DNA of 64,000 nt from Hephaestia sp. MAHUQ-44. GTDB lineage: Bacteria; Pseudomonadota; Alphaproteobacteria; Sphingomonadales; Sphingomonadaceae. Both the position numbers and the translations under genes were made by a program. The notes under the pieces were generated by a model that saw only the letters and a program-made list of their open reading frames with translations, ran no database searches and was not told the DNA's origin. The stretch covers positions 248,001-312,000 of the forward strand of contig NZ_JAMSLX010000002.1 of NCBI RefSeq assembly GCF_023806085.1. The letters run 5' to 3'. Positions 50,346-59,378 of the stretch are shown here, one piece after another. The stretch's first letter is position 1. Each line of letters begins with the position of its first letter.

Positions 50346-50363
50346 CTCCCGCACGCGGGAGGG
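50346..50363 (-). promoter_or_regulatory. Hairpin that sequesters the folC ribosome-binding site
   Basis: CCTCCCGC (50346-50353) and GCGGGAGG (50356-50363) form a perfect 8-bp stem with a 2-base gap (effectively a 4-base loop with one pair opened). On the minus strand the downstream arm is GCGGGAGG, which ends 9 bases before the folC ATG and is its Shine-Dalgarno sequence. Pairing would hide it. It is also of the short GC palindrome type dispersed here, so the effect on folC may be incidental. Confidence 0.45.
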
Positions 50364-50373
50364 GAGGGCCATC

Positions 50374-51231
50374 TTATGCCGCCTGCCGCGCGCCGGTGGA
50401 GAGATAATCGATCACCGCGGCGAGTTTGTGCTTCAGCTCCTTGCGGTGGACCACCATGTCGATCAGCCCGTGCTCGAGATAATATTCGCTGGTCTGGAAG
50501 TCCTCGGGCAGCTTTTCGCGGATCGTGCTTTCGATCACGCGGCGGCCGGTAAAGGCGAGCGTCGCTTTGGGCTCGGCGATCTGGACGTCGCCCAGCATCG
50601 CATAGGCCGCCATCACGCCACCCGAGGTGGGATCGGTGAGGACGACGATATAGGGCAGCCCCGCGTCGTGGAGCATCTGGATCGCGACCGTCGAGCGCGG
50701 CATCTGCATCAGGCTGAGAATGCCCTCCTGCATCCGCGCGCCGCCCGAGGCGGTGAAGATGACATAGGGGCAGCGATCTTCGATCGCGGCCTCGACCCCG
50801 GCGACGAACGCCTCGCCGACCGCAAGCCCCATCGATCCGCCCATGAAGGCGAAATCCTGGACCCCGACGACGGCCTTGTGACCCTCGATCGTGCCGCGCG
50901 CGTTGAGCAGCGCATCCTGCCGCCCGGTGCTGGTGCGCGCGGCCTTGAGGCGATCGACATAGCGCTTTGAATCGCGGAACTTGAGCGGGTCTTCGGTCAC
51001 CTTGAGCGCGGGCAATTCGCTGTAACTGCCCTCATCGAACAGATAGGCGAAGCGATGCGTCGGCCCGATCCGTTCGTGATGATCGCATTTGGGGCAGACG
51101 TAGAGATTGTCCTCCAATTCCTTGGTGAACACCATCTGCCCGCAGCCCTTGCACTTGTGCCACAAATTCTCGGGCGTCTGCGCCTTGGGGACAAAGGGGA
51201 GCGCGTTACGGACGCGGGTGAGCCAGCTCAT
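50374..51231 (-). CDS. accD: Acetyl-CoA carboxylase carboxyltransferase beta subunit
   Basis: Carboxyltransferase beta chain that makes malonyl-CoA for fatty-acid synthesis. The 285-residue product has an N-terminal zinc ribbon with Cys27, Cys30, Cys46 and Cys49 (KCKGCG ... YVCPKCDHH). The crotonase-fold domain follows, with [39 protein letters not shown] and [19 protein letters not shown]. It follows trpA by 9 bp. The basic residues at the extreme C-terminus are few. Confidence 0.97.
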   Translation of the reverse strand: MSWLTRVRNALPFVPKAQTPENLWHKCKGCGQMVFTKELEDNLYVCPKCDHHERIGPTHRFAYLFDEGSYSELPALKVTEDPLKFRDSKRYVDRLKAARTSTGRQDALLNARGTIEGHKAVVGVQDFAFMGGSMGLAVGEAFVAGVEAAIEDRCPYVIFTASGGARMQEGILSLMQMPRSTVAIQMLHDAGLPYIVVLTDPTSGGVMAAYAMLGDVQIAEPKATLAFTGRRVIESTIREKLPEDFQTSEYYLEHGLIDMVVHRKELKHKLAAVIDYLSTGARQAA

Positions 51232-51240
51232 GCGTGTTCC

Positions 51241-52044
51241 TTACCTAGCCTCACGGATCGCCGAGGCGAGGGAGGCGATATAGGCGCGAACGGGCTCGGG
51301 TGCATCCGTGCCGTGTTGCGCGACGATGTCGATAATCGCCGATCCGACGATCACCCCGTCGGCAACGCGCGCGATGTCGGCGGCCTGTGCGGGGGTGCGG
51401 ACGCCGAAGCCGACCGCGACGGGCAGGTCGGTGGCGGCCTTGAACCGGCCCACCGCCTCGGCGATCGAGGTCTGCGCGGCTTGTTGCAGCCCGGTGATCC
51501 CGGCGACCGAGACGTAATAGAGGAACCCGCCCGCGCCATCGAGTACCGCGGGCAGGCGCGCGGCATCGGTGGTGGGGGTGGCGAGGCGGATCGGCGCGAT
51601 CCCCGCCGCGCGCAATTGCGGCCCCAGCGCGTCGTCTTCCTCGGGTGGCACGTCGACACAGATCACGCCGTCGATCCCGGCATCGGTGCAGGCGGCGGCG
51701 AACCATTCGGCGCCGCGCCGCAGGATCGGGTTGGCATAGCCCATCAGCACCAGCGGCACGTGCGGGTGACGCGCGCGGAAATCCTTGGCGATCGCGAGGA
51801 TGTCGGCGGTTCGCGTGCCCGCGCCGAGGCTGCGCAGGTTCGCGGCCTGGATCGCGGGGCCATCGGCCATCGGATCGGTGAAGGGCATCCCGAATTCGAT
51901 CACGTCGGCGCCGCCGGCCACCAGCGCGTCGAGGATCGCCGGGGTGGTCGCCGGATCGGGATCGCCGATCGTCAGAAAGGTGATCAGCGCCGCGCGGTGC
52001 TCGGCGGCCGCGCGGGCGAAGGCGGCGGTGAGGCGCGCGCTCAT
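51241..52044 (-). CDS. trpA: Tryptophan synthase alpha subunit
   Basis: Cleaves indole-3-glycerol phosphate to indole in the tryptophan synthase complex. The 267-residue TIM barrel has [20 protein letters not shown] with the family start, the catalytic Glu in [27 protein letters not shown] and the glycine loop [18 protein letters not shown] 52044 overlaps the trpB stop (ATGA). The operon order is trpF-trpB-trpA-accD-folC. Confidence 0.97.
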   Translation of the reverse strand: MSARLTAAFARAAAEHRAALITFLTIGDPDPATTPAILDALVAGGADVIEFGMPFTDPMADGPAIQAANLRSLGAGTRTADILAIAKDFRARHPHVPLVLMGYANPILRRGAEWFAAACTDAGIDGVICVDVPPEEDDALGPQLRAAGIAPIRLATPTTDAARLPAVLDGAGGFLYYVSVAGITGLQQAAQTSIAEAVGRFKAATDLPVAVGFGVRTPAQAADIARVADGVIVGSAIIDIVAQHGTDAPEPVRAYIASLASAIREAR

Positions 52045-53303
52045 ATCGCCGTCCCCAGTGCTTCGGCAACGGTGAAGATGTCCTTGTCGCCGCGACCCGA
52101 GACGTTGACGACGATGATCTGATCCTCGCGATATTCACGCGCCTTGGCGGGTAATGCTGCCAACGCGTGCGAACTTTCGAGCGCCGGAATGATGCCTTCG
52201 GTGCGGCAGCAGAGCTGGAACGCGTCGAGCGCCTGGCTATCGGTGATCGGAATATAATCGACGCGGCCGCTCTCGTGGAGCCAGCTATGTTCGGGGCCGA
52301 TGCCGGGATAATCGAGCCCGGCCGAAATCGAATGTGCCTCCGCGATCTGGCCGTCCTCGTCCTGGAGGAGATAGGTCTTGTTGCCGTGGAGGATGCCGGG
52401 GACGCCGCCGTTGAGGCTTGCGGCATGCTTGCCGGTGCCGATCCCGTAGCCTGCCGCCTCGATGCCCAGCATCGCGACTTGTGGGTCGTCGAGGAACGGA
52501 TGGAACAGCCCGATCGCATTCGAGCCGCCGCCGACCGCGGCGATCAGCAGATCGGGCAGGCGCCCTTCGGCCTTCAGGATCTGCGCGCGGGTTTCGGTGC
52601 CGATCACGCTCTGAAAGTCGCGGACCAGTTCGGGATAGGGGTGCGGGCCGGCGGCGGTGCCGATGATGTAAAAGGTGTCGTGGACGTTGGCGACCCAATC
52701 GCGCAGCGCCTCGTTCATCGCATCCTTGAGCGTCTCCGCCCCGGCCGTCACCGGACGGACCTCGGCGCCGAGCAGCTTCATGCGGAAGACGTTGGGCTTC
52801 TGCCGCTCGACATCCTTGGCGCCCATGAAGATCGTGCACGGCAGCCCGAAGCGCGCGGCCACGGTGGCGGTGGCGACGCCGTGCTGGCCCGCGCCCGTCT
52901 CGGCGATGATCCGCGTCTTGCCCATCCGGATCGCGAGCAGGATCTGGCCGATGCAATTGTTGATCTTGTGCGCGCCGGTGTGGTTCAGTTCCTCGCGCTT
53001 GAAATAGATTTTGGCGCCCATCCCCGCGGGCGCATCCTTGCGCAGCGTCTCGGTCAGCCGCTCGGCGTAATAAAGCGGGCTCGGGCGACCCACATAATGT
53101 TCGAGCAGATCGTCGAACTGCGCCTTGAACGCCGGATCGGCCTTGGCGGCACGATATTCGCGTTCGAGATCGAGGATCAGCGGCATCAGCGTCTCGGCGA
53201 CATAGCGGCCGCCGAAATCGCCGAAATGCCCGCGCGAATCGGGTTGCTGGCGCAGGCTGTTCGCCCGCGCGGGGGGCTGGGTGGGGATGGAATTTGCGGT
53301 CAT
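52041..53303 (-). CDS. trpB: Tryptophan synthase beta subunit
   Basis: PLP enzyme that joins indole and serine. The 420-residue product has [20 protein letters not shown] near the N-terminus, the PLP lysine in [20 protein letters not shown], the [20 protein letters not shown] channel motif, and the phosphate cup [15 protein letters not shown]. The N-terminal 18 residues are a short Pro/Arg-rich extension. It starts 2 bp after trpF and overlaps trpA. Confidence 0.98.
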   Translation of the reverse strand: MTANSIPTQPPARANSLRQQPDSRGHFGDFGGRYVAETLMPLILDLEREYRAAKADPAFKAQFDDLLEHYVGRPSPLYYAERLTETLRKDAPAGMGAKIYFKREELNHTGAHKINNCIGQILLAIRMGKTRIIAETGAGQHGVATATVAARFGLPCTIFMGAKDVERQKPNVFRMKLLGAEVRPVTAGAETLKDAMNEALRDWVANVHDTFYIIGTAAGPHPYPELVRDFQSVIGTETRAQILKAEGRLPDLLIAAVGGGSNAIGLFHPFLDDPQVAMLGIEAAGYGIGTGKHAASLNGGVPGILHGNKTYLLQDEDGQIAEAHSISAGLDYPGIGPEHSWLHESGRVDYIPITDSQALDAFQLCCRTEGIIPALESSHALAALPAKAREYREDQIIVVNVSGRGDKDIFTVAEALGTAI

Positions 53304-53305
53304 GG

Positions 53306-53935
53306 CTAGCTGGCGGCTTTAAGGAATGCGGCGATCTTGTCCACATCCTTGGTGCCGGGCGCGGATTCGACGCCCGAGGAAACGTCGACCAGCGTGGCGC
53401 CCGTGCGGGCGATCGCGTCGGCGACATTATCGGGCGAAAGGCCGCCCGACAGCGCCCAGGGCAGGGGATGGCGGATGCCGTCGAGCAACGCCCAGTCGAA
53501 ACGCAATCCCATGCCGCCGGGCAGGGGCGCATTGTCAGGGGTCTTGGCGTCGTAGAGCAGGCGATCGGCGGCCTCGACATAATCCCGTCCGGCGTCGAGA
53601 TCGGCGCGCGTCTTGACTGGAATCGCGGCCCATATCTCGCGACGAACGCGCGCGCGGATCGCGGCGGCGCGCTGGGGGCCGGTCTTGTGAAGCTGGATCG
53701 CGTCGAGCCGGCCGGCGGCGATGGCGGCATCGAGCAGCGCATCGTCGGGATCGACGAACACGCCGACCTTGACCAATGCGCCCGGCACCTTTGCGGCCAG
53801 CGCAGCGGCGCGCTCGGGCGTCACGTTGCGCGGGGAAGGGGGGAAAAAAACGAAGCCGACATGGCTCGCCCCGCCCGTCATCGCGGCGGCGAGCGTTTCC
53901 GGCGTCGACAGCCCGCAAATCTTGACGCTGGTCAT
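53306..53935 (-). CDS. trpF: Phosphoribosylanthranilate isomerase
   Basis: Amadori rearrangement step of tryptophan synthesis. The 209-residue TIM barrel has [20 protein letters not shown] with the catalytic Cys at residue 7, [28 protein letters not shown], and the phosphate-binding [15 protein letters not shown] and VDVSSGVES. No leader peptide is visible upstream. It is followed by trpB 2 bp downstream. Confidence 0.96.
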   Translation of the reverse strand: MTSVKICGLSTPETLAAAMTGGASHVGFVFFPPSPRNVTPERAAALAAKVPGALVKVGVFVDPDDALLDAAIAAGRLDAIQLHKTGPQRAAAIRARVRREIWAAIPVKTRADLDAGRDYVEAADRLLYDAKTPDNAPLPGGMGLRFDWALLDGIRHPLPWALSGGLSPDNVADAIARTGATLVDVSSGVESAPGTKDVDKIAAFLKAAS

Positions 53936-53990
53936 GGCCGGTCGCTTAGCGCGCGAGGCGGCAAGGCGATAGGGGTGGTCGTGATCGCCG

Positions 53991-54341
53991 TTAGAAACTG
54001 GCCCCGTCGACCGTCTGGATCGTCAGCGTATCGAGATCGATGCCCGGCACGCAGCGCAGGTTGACCGCCCGGACCTCGCTGCCGTCGGGGCCTTTGCCCT
54101 CGGCAAAAGGCTGCGCACCGCAGATGCTGCAGAAACGGTGGCGGATCGCGTGTTTGTTGAACCGATAGTCGGTCAGCACCGCATCGCCCGCGGTCAAGCT
54201 GAAGACATCGGCGGGCAGGAAGGCGAGCAGGAAGCCCTTGCGGCGGCAATGCGAGCAATTGCAGCTCAGCGCGGTCTGTGGCGCGTCGGCGGTGACGGTG
54301 AAGACCACCGCGCCGCAATGGCAGCTACCCTCGAAGGCCAT
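53991..54341 (-). CDS. GFA-fold (CENP-V/glutathione-dependent formaldehyde-activating-like) zinc protein
   Basis: A 116-residue zinc protein. The family cysteines are visible as GSCHCGAVVF (Cys7, Cys9), LSCNCSHCRRKG (Cys27, Cys29, Cys32) and FCSICGAQPF (Cys71, Cys74). Most members with this fold have unknown substrates; a true formaldehyde-glutathione activity should not be assumed. It is inserted between pyrF and trpF in an otherwise biosynthetic operon on the minus strand, with gaps of 21 and 55 bp. Confidence 0.87.
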   Translation of the reverse strand: MAFEGSCHCGAVVFTVTADAPQTALSCNCSHCRRKGFLLAFLPADVFSLTAGDAVLTDYRFNKHAIRHRFCSICGAQPFAEGKGPDGSEVRAVNLRCVPGIDLDTLTIQTVDGASF

Positions 54342-54362
54342 CGGTGCTCCTCCTCCTTCGCC

Positions 54363-55037
54363 TCAGAGCGTCGCGCCGATCTCGCGCGCGGCGAGGTCGG
54401 GATCGGCCGCCAGCGTGATCGGGCGGCCGACGACGATGATCGACGCCCCCGCATCGAAGGCGGCGCGCGGGGTCACGACGCGCTTCTGGTCGCCGACCGC
54501 GCCATTGGCGGGGCGGACGCCGGGCACGACGAAAAAACCCTTGGGCCAGGCCTGATACGCCTCGGCGACTTCGGCGCCCGAACAGACGATGCCGTCGATG
54601 CCCGAGGTCATCGCCAGCTCGGTCAGACGCAGCACCTGGTCGCGCGGGGAGCGATCGACGCCGATCGCCTTGAGATCGCGCGCGTCGAGGCTGGTCAGCG
54701 TCGTCACCGCGACCACCTTGGTGCCGAGCGGCGCGGCGGCCTTGGCATCTTCGAGCATCGCGCGGCCGCCCGAGGCGTGCACCGTCAGGATCGCCGGTTC
54801 GAGCGGGCGCAGCGCCTGAATCGCCTTGCCGACGGTGTTCGGAATGTCGTGGAACTTGAGATCGAGGAAGATCGGCAACCCGATCTCGTGCATTTCGTGG
54901 ACGCCCGCGCGCCCGTTCGCCATGAAAAATTCGAGCCCCAGCTTGATCCCGCCGACATGGTGGCGGACGCGGGCGGCGATTTCTTTTGCCTTGTCGAGCG
55001 ACGGCGTGTCGATCGCGACATAAACCCGCGTCGTCAT
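54363..55037 (-). CDS. pyrF: Orotidine 5'-phosphate decarboxylase
   Basis: Final step of UMP synthesis. The 224-residue TIM barrel has YVAIDTPSLDKAKEIAARV, the catalytic FLDLKFHDIPNTVGKAI (Asp-Lys-x-x-Asp), TVHASGGRAMLEDAK, and VVPGVRPANGAVGDQKRVVT with the phosphate loop VVGRPITLAADP. ATG 55037 overlaps the lapA stop (ATGA). pyrF next to a lapA-type gene is a known arrangement in proteobacteria. Confidence 0.97.
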   Translation of the reverse strand: MTTRVYVAIDTPSLDKAKEIAARVRHHVGGIKLGLEFFMANGRAGVHEMHEIGLPIFLDLKFHDIPNTVGKAIQALRPLEPAILTVHASGGRAMLEDAKAAAPLGTKVVAVTTLTSLDARDLKAIGVDRSPRDQVLRLTELAMTSGIDGIVCSGAEVAEAYQAWPKGFFVVPGVRPANGAVGDQKRVVTPRAAFDAGASIIVVGRPITLAADPDLAAREIGATL

Positions 55038-55390
55038 GCGGCACCCGGCGTCAGGAGCGGGGGGGCGTCGTTCTCGTCGCTGCGCGGGGTGGGCGCGGCG
55101 GGTTCGGGCGCCGGCGCCGGTTCGGCCACCGCGACGGTTTCACGCACCACGGCCAGCGACCGCTCGGCCGCCGCCAGCCGCTGCCGCAGCCGCCAGCGGA
55201 TCGCGTGCTGATACACCAGCGTCGGCAGCAACCCGGCGAGGAAGCAGACCGTGACGAGGATCGGCACCTTCACATCGGCAACCAGATCGTTCCAGAGGTG
55301 GACGTGGGTGATCTCGTTCCAGTTGCCGAACACGAACGCCGCGACCAGCACGGCGATGAGGAACCAGAACAGGCCCTTCAGAAACTGCAT
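55034..55390 (-). CDS. lapA: LapA-like (DUF1049) inner-membrane protein
   Basis: A 118-residue protein with two hydrophobic helices, LFWFLIAVLVAAFVFGNW (about residues 7-24) and VPILVTVCFLAGLLPTLVYQ (about 42-61). The tail is basic/helical, then Pro/Ala-rich. This matches LapA/DUF1049, which in E. coli works with LapB in control of LPS synthesis. No lapB is visible here. It leads the operon into pyrF with a 4-bp overlap. Confidence 0.82.
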   Translation of the reverse strand: MQFLKGLFWFLIAVLVAAFVFGNWNEITHVHLWNDLVADVKVPILVTVCFLAGLLPTLVYQHAIRWRLRQRLAAAERSLAVVRETVAVAEPAPAPEPAAPTPRSDENDAPPLLTPGAA

Positions 55391-55476
55391 CGGGGGCGGG
55401 CCTCCATGCCATCAAACCAACGGGGGAGCCTATTACGGCGCACACGTTTTGGCCAGAGCTTCGGGACGATCGGGGT

Positions 55477-57780
55477 TCAGGGCAGGCCGACTTCGGCACG
55501 GATCACATCGATCAGGCCGCCGACCGCGCCGAGCCGATCCTGTTCCTCGTCGAGGATCGCGTGAAACGCGGCGCGCTTGATCGCCGCCACCCGGCCGGGT
55601 TTCATCCGCGCGGTTGCGGGCAGTGTCGAGACGATGATGTCGATCATCCGCTCGGCGCCGTGGAGCCGCCCCCACAGATAGTCGTTCTCGCGATAGGCGC
55701 GGCTGAAGAATGCTCCGAAACTGTTGAACTGAATGCCTTTCAGTGTCGCTTCCGCACCGCCCTCGCGGATCGAGCGGGCATCGTCGGGGGCGATGCGATC
55801 GACCTGGATCGGATCGAATTCGTCGAGCCCTTCGCCTTGCAGCAACGGCAGCGTCGCGACGTCGTAATAGGAAAAGCCGAGATAGGTGAGCAGCAGCGGT
55901 CGCCGCACGTTTTTGGGGAGTGCCGCGAGCGCGGTGGCGAGGCGCTCGTCGGTGGCGTCGTCGAGATGGCGCAGATCGAGCGATTCGGCGAGGCGCTCGA
56001 GCAGCGGGCCGGCATCGGTGCGCAGCCGCCGGGCATCGCCGCGCAATCGGAGATGGAAATCGGTGCGCTTGCGTTCGAGATAACCCGCAAGCGATTCGTA
56101 CAGCGCGTCGCGGAACGGCGTGATGACGGCCTCTTCATGCGCCTCCTCGATATCGCTCAGCCGCCGGGTGAGCAGCCGCAACCGGCGTATCCGGAAGCCG
56201 AGATCGAAATCGCGCAGGAATGCGACGGTCGCGTCGCTCGCGCCGCCAACGAAAGTCGGGCCGGCCTCACCGAAGCCACGGTCGCGTACCGCCTGTTCGG
56301 TAAGGCTGTGGATGCGGTGCCAGCGATCGGGGCCGATCTCGCCGCCGACCTGATAGAGCAGCATCGCGACCGCATCGACGACGCGGGATATCTTGAGCTG
56401 GCCGTAACCGGCATAGCTGTAGCCGGCCTTCTTGCCCGCGGCGATTTGCGCGCGGCGGCGCCAGCCCGCGAGCCGCGCCGCGGTGGGGCGATCGAGGAAC
56501 AGGGTGTGGCCGAACACCGCCTCGATCTCGCCTTCGACCTCGGGGGCGATGTCCGAGATGACGCGGCGCATCTGTTCGATCCGGCGCGAGCGCTCGGCGA
56601 TCGCGTCGAGATTGTCGCGGATCGGCTGCTTGCGCGGCAATTCGGAGATCGCGCCGAGGATCGTCTGGAAAAAGCCCGGCGTGCTGGTGCGCGCGCCGTC
56701 GCCGAGGTGAAATTTGGTTCCCGGCGAGGGATCGATATAGACGAAACGGCGATCGACCGGGCGCCGTGCGGGGCGTTCGCGCAGCGCATCGATCGCGGGT
56801 TTGAACGGTGCGTTGGCGAGCACCGATCCGTCGATCAGCGCGGCCTCGTCGATCGCATTGGCGGCGGCCTGACGCGGCAGCATGCGGCGCAGGAAGGCGG
56901 CGCGGCCGGGCCAGGCGAGGTTGCGATCGGCGAGCACGCCATCGAGTTCGCCGACGGTGAAGGGCGGGAAGGCGCCCGGAAAGCTCGAGGTCGCGCGCGC
57001 GGCAAAGGCAAGCTCGGCGGCATGGCCCAAGGCGTCGCCACCTTCGCCGTGATCGCTGAACGGAAAGACGAGGCGATGCTCGGTCTCGATCACTTCGGGC
57101 GGCGAGTTGAGCCGCAGCCGCTCGGGGTGGCCGCGAAAATCGGTGACGGTGACGAACAGATCGAGCGGCTGGCCATCGGGGAGGAGGCGCGGCCCGGCCG
57201 GGGCCGCTTTCATCGCCGCGAGCGCATCGAGCAACATGCCGGTGAAGCGTGCGCCCCCGAACGGCGGTTCGAACCAGCGCGACCGGACGAAATGCGAAAG
57301 CTTGGCGCGGACTTCGTCGCGCGCGCCCGATTCGACCAGTTCCTCGATATCCTGATCGGTCCGGCGTGCCGCCATCCACGCCAGCGGCAGCGCCCACATC
57401 TTCGAATAACGCGACGAGGGCGCGGCTTCGGGATCGATCAGCGCTTCGACATCGGCTTTCTCGAACCACAGGTCGGTGAGCGGTTCGAGGCTCTGCCCGG
57501 TCGCGATCGCCTGCGCGAGGAACACGCCGTTGATGCCGCCCGCGCTCGCGCCCGCGACGATATCGATCAGGACGCGCAGCCGCAGCTTCTGCTCGACCTC
57601 GATTTCCTCGAGCAACGCGCGATAGACGCCCTGGCTGCCGTCGCCGGCCGTGTCGCCGGCGATGAACGCCCGGCTGGCGCGCGCGACCCGCCAGATCTCC
57701 TTGGTGATGCCGTGCATGTAAACGGCAAGGCTGATCCCGCCGTAACAGACGAGGGCGAGACGAATTTCCTTTTCGCGCAT
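55477..57780 (-). CDS. Patatin-like phospholipase with DUF3376 region
   Basis: A 767-residue protein. The patatin domain starts at the N-terminus: VCYGGISLAVYMHGI is the oxyanion-loop region, the nucleophile motif is IVAGASAGGINGVFLAQ (Ser79), and the catalytic Asp317 lies in ALIDGSVLANAPF. The remaining 440 residues match the long DUF3376-type patatins, with no signal peptide or transmembrane segment. The natural substrate is unknown; lipid acyl hydrolysis is likely since the Ser-Asp dyad is intact. It stands alone between lapA and the repeat at 57800. Confidence 0.88.
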   Translation of the reverse strand: MREKEIRLALVCYGGISLAVYMHGITKEIWRVARASRAFIAGDTAGDGSQGVYRALLEEIEVEQKLRLRVLIDIVAGASAGGINGVFLAQAIATGQSLEPLTDLWFEKADVEALIDPEAAPSSRYSKMWALPLAWMAARRTDQDIEELVESGARDEVRAKLSHFVRSRWFEPPFGGARFTGMLLDALAAMKAAPAGPRLLPDGQPLDLFVTVTDFRGHPERLRLNSPPEVIETEHRLVFPFSDHGEGGDALGHAAELAFAARATSSFPGAFPPFTVGELDGVLADRNLAWPGRAAFLRRMLPRQAAANAIDEAALIDGSVLANAPFKPAIDALRERPARRPVDRRFVYIDPSPGTKFHLGDGARTSTPGFFQTILGAISELPRKQPIRDNLDAIAERSRRIEQMRRVISDIAPEVEGEIEAVFGHTLFLDRPTAARLAGWRRRAQIAAGKKAGYSYAGYGQLKISRVVDAVAMLLYQVGGEIGPDRWHRIHSLTEQAVRDRGFGEAGPTFVGGASDATVAFLRDFDLGFRIRRLRLLTRRLSDIEEAHEEAVITPFRDALYESLAGYLERKRTDFHLRLRGDARRLRTDAGPLLERLAESLDLRHLDDATDERLATALAALPKNVRRPLLLTYLGFSYYDVATLPLLQGEGLDEFDPIQVDRIAPDDARSIREGGAEATLKGIQFNSFGAFFSRAYRENDYLWGRLHGAERMIDIIVSTLPATARMKPGRVAAIKRAAFHAILDEEQDRLGAVGGLIDVIRAEVGLP

Positions 57781-57799
57781 TGGCTGGCCTACATCCCCG

Positions 57800-57892
57800 T
57801 CCGTTCGTGCCGAGCGTGTCGACGCACCGTGTTTCCTTCGGCTGTGGTGTAGAAAGAAGAGCGGCCCTTCGACAAGCTCAGGGCGAACGGTT
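57800..57892. repeat. Second pair of GCTTGTCGAAG extragenic repeats
   Basis: A diverged unit, CCGTTCGTGCCGAGCGTGTC-GACGCAC (57800-57826), faces GCGGCCCTTCGACAAGCTCA-GGGCGAACGGTT (57861-57892). It is the same family as at 35641-35747. The right unit overlaps the last four codons and stop of the endonuclease/exonuclease/phosphatase gene, so it sets that gene's C-terminus (NRSP). Confidence 0.75.
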
Positions 57893-58582
57893 CATTTCGA
57901 GCGTCGCCCAGATCGGCAGGTGATCCGATGCCTTGCGCGCGGCGGGGCTCAGGTGGACGCCGGCCGCCGCGACGGTCAATTCGTCGGACACCATGATCCG
58001 GTCGAGCCGCGCGATCGGGCGGCGGGCGTGGAAACTGGGGCCGGTTTCGGCGACGTGATAGGTGCGGCCGAAATCGCGCAGGCAGCCCGCCATCGCGCTC
58101 CATTCGTTGAGATCGCCCATCAGCACCGTCGGGTAATGATCGGTGCTGACCTCGATATGCGCGAGGATCGCGGCGGCCTGGCGGCGGCGCCACAGCCCCG
58201 AAAGATCGAGATGCATCCCGATCACGCGCACCGTTGCGCCGTTGAGCGCGATATCCGCCATCACCGCGCCGCGCGGTTCGAGCGCGGGCAGATGGATCGG
58301 TTCGCAATCGATGATCTCGGCGTGCTTGCGCACGAGGATCGCGTTGCCATGCCACCCCATCGAGGCCGCGCGCGCGCCGAACGGCACGGCCTTCCAGGGG
58401 CTATGCTCTTCGAGCAGATGCGGCATGATGACCTGACCGCGCCCGCCGAACCGGCGATCGGCCTCTTGCAGGCAGATGATATCGGCGTCGATCTCGCGCA
58501 GCACCTCGAGCGTGCGATCGGGGCGGCGGCGGCGATCGGTGCCGATCCCCTTGCGCATGTTGTAGCTGGCGACCTTGATCAT
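57878..58582 (-). CDS. Endonuclease/exonuclease/phosphatase family protein
   Basis: A 234-residue EEP-fold hydrolase. IKVASYNMRKGIGTDRRRRP carries the first Asn, IICLQEADRRFGG the metal Glu, VIGMHLDLSG the catalytic His, VLMGDLNEWS the Asp-x-Asn, and ASDHLPIWATLE the final Asp-His pair. No signal peptide is seen, so it is probably cytoplasmic. The substrate could be nucleic acid or a phosphodiester lipid. It is divergent from the CTP-transferase-like gene and head to head with the polar-lipid-type cluster across 70 bp. Confidence 0.87.
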   Translation of the reverse strand: MIKVASYNMRKGIGTDRRRRPDRTLEVLREIDADIICLQEADRRFGGRGQVIMPHLLEEHSPWKAVPFGARAASMGWHGNAILVRKHAEIIDCEPIHLPALEPRGAVMADIALNGATVRVIGMHLDLSGLWRRRQAAAILAHIEVSTDHYPTVLMGDLNEWSAMAGCLRDFGRTYHVAETGPSFHARRPIARLDRIMVSDELTVAAAGVHLSPAARKASDHLPIWATLEMNRSP

Positions 58583-58652
58583 TCCGAGTTCATTCTAACG
58601 AGGTAACGCGGCGCCGATTGCCGAAGTTTCACGCAGACCCTAGGAAACCCGC

Positions 58653-59378
58653 ATGAAGGGAATCATCCTGAGCGCCGGCAACGGCTCACGCCTGCTGCCG
58701 TTGACGCGCGATATGCCCAAATGCCTGGTCGACGTCGAGGGGCGGACGATCCTCGATCGGCAGATCGCGGCGCTGGCCGAGGCCGGGGTGACGCAGGCGG
58801 TGGTCGTCGTCGGCTATCGCGCGCGACGGGTGCAGGCGCATCTCGATGTGGCGCCGCCGCCGATGCCCGTGGCTCTCGTCTACAATCCGTTCTGGCGGGT
58901 CGCGAGCAGCATCGGCAGCGTCTGGGCCGCGCGCGATCATCTCGACGCGCCGTTCGTGCTGATGAACGGCGATACGGTGTTCGAGCCATCGGTGATCGTC
59001 GGCGCGATTCGCGATGCGGGCGCGGGGCTGGGGCTGCTTGTCGAGCCGCTCAAGGGGCATGAGCAGGACGATATGCTGGTCGAGGCGTGCGACGGCCGGG
59101 TCCGCGCGGTCGCCAAGACGCTGTCGATGGAGCACGCCACGCACCGCTCGCTCGGCGTCGTGCTGGCGCCGCGACCCGAGGATGCGGTGGCCTATCGCCG
59201 CGCGCTCGACGAGGTGATCGCAGCGCCCGACGGAACGCAATCCTACCATCACGATATCGTCGACTGGCTGGCGGGTACCGCCGGGGTCAATGCGATCATC
59301 CGCCATCCGGGGACATGGCAGGAGATCGACCGGCCCGCCGACATCGCCCGCTGGACCCGCGAGCGCCGCCCCGCGTGA
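58653..59378 (+). CDS. Nucleotidyltransferase (phosphocholine/inositol-phosphate cytidylyltransferase-like)
   Basis: A 241-residue NTP-transferase of the GT-A-like fold. ILSAGNGSRLLPLTRDMPKC is the nucleotide-binding loop with the catalytic Arg and Lys. A metal-binding Asp follows in LMNGDTVFE, and a late HRSLGVVLAP strand. This best fits CTP-dependent sugar- or alcohol-phosphate cytidylyltransferases that make CDP-activated polyols. The start follows AGGAAA. Its TGA overlaps the GTG of the next gene. With a CDP-glycerol-transferase-like gene and a CDP-alcohol phosphotransferase downstream, it probably makes their CDP-linked donor. Confidence 0.87.
   Translation: MKGIILSAGNGSRLLPLTRDMPKCLVDVEGRTILDRQIAALAEAGVTQAVVVVGYRARRVQAHLDVAPPPMPVALVYNPFWRVASSIGSVWAARDHLDAPFVLMNGDTVFEPSVIVGAIRDAGAGLGLLVEPLKGHEQDDMLVEACDGRVRAVAKTLSMEHATHRSLGVVLAPRPEDAVAYRRALDEVIAAPDGTQSYHHDIVDWLAGTAGVNAIIRHPGTWQEIDRPADIARWTRERRPA

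Noticed and set aside
55561..57852. 763-codon plus-strand open frame opposite the patatin gene
   Set aside because: Mirror frame of the patatin coding sequence; composition typical of antisense high-GC frames.
59087..59374. N-terminal extension of the TagF-like frame into the CTP-transferase gene
   Set aside because: It is the alternate frame of the upstream gene; the GTG at 59375 overlaps that gene's stop.
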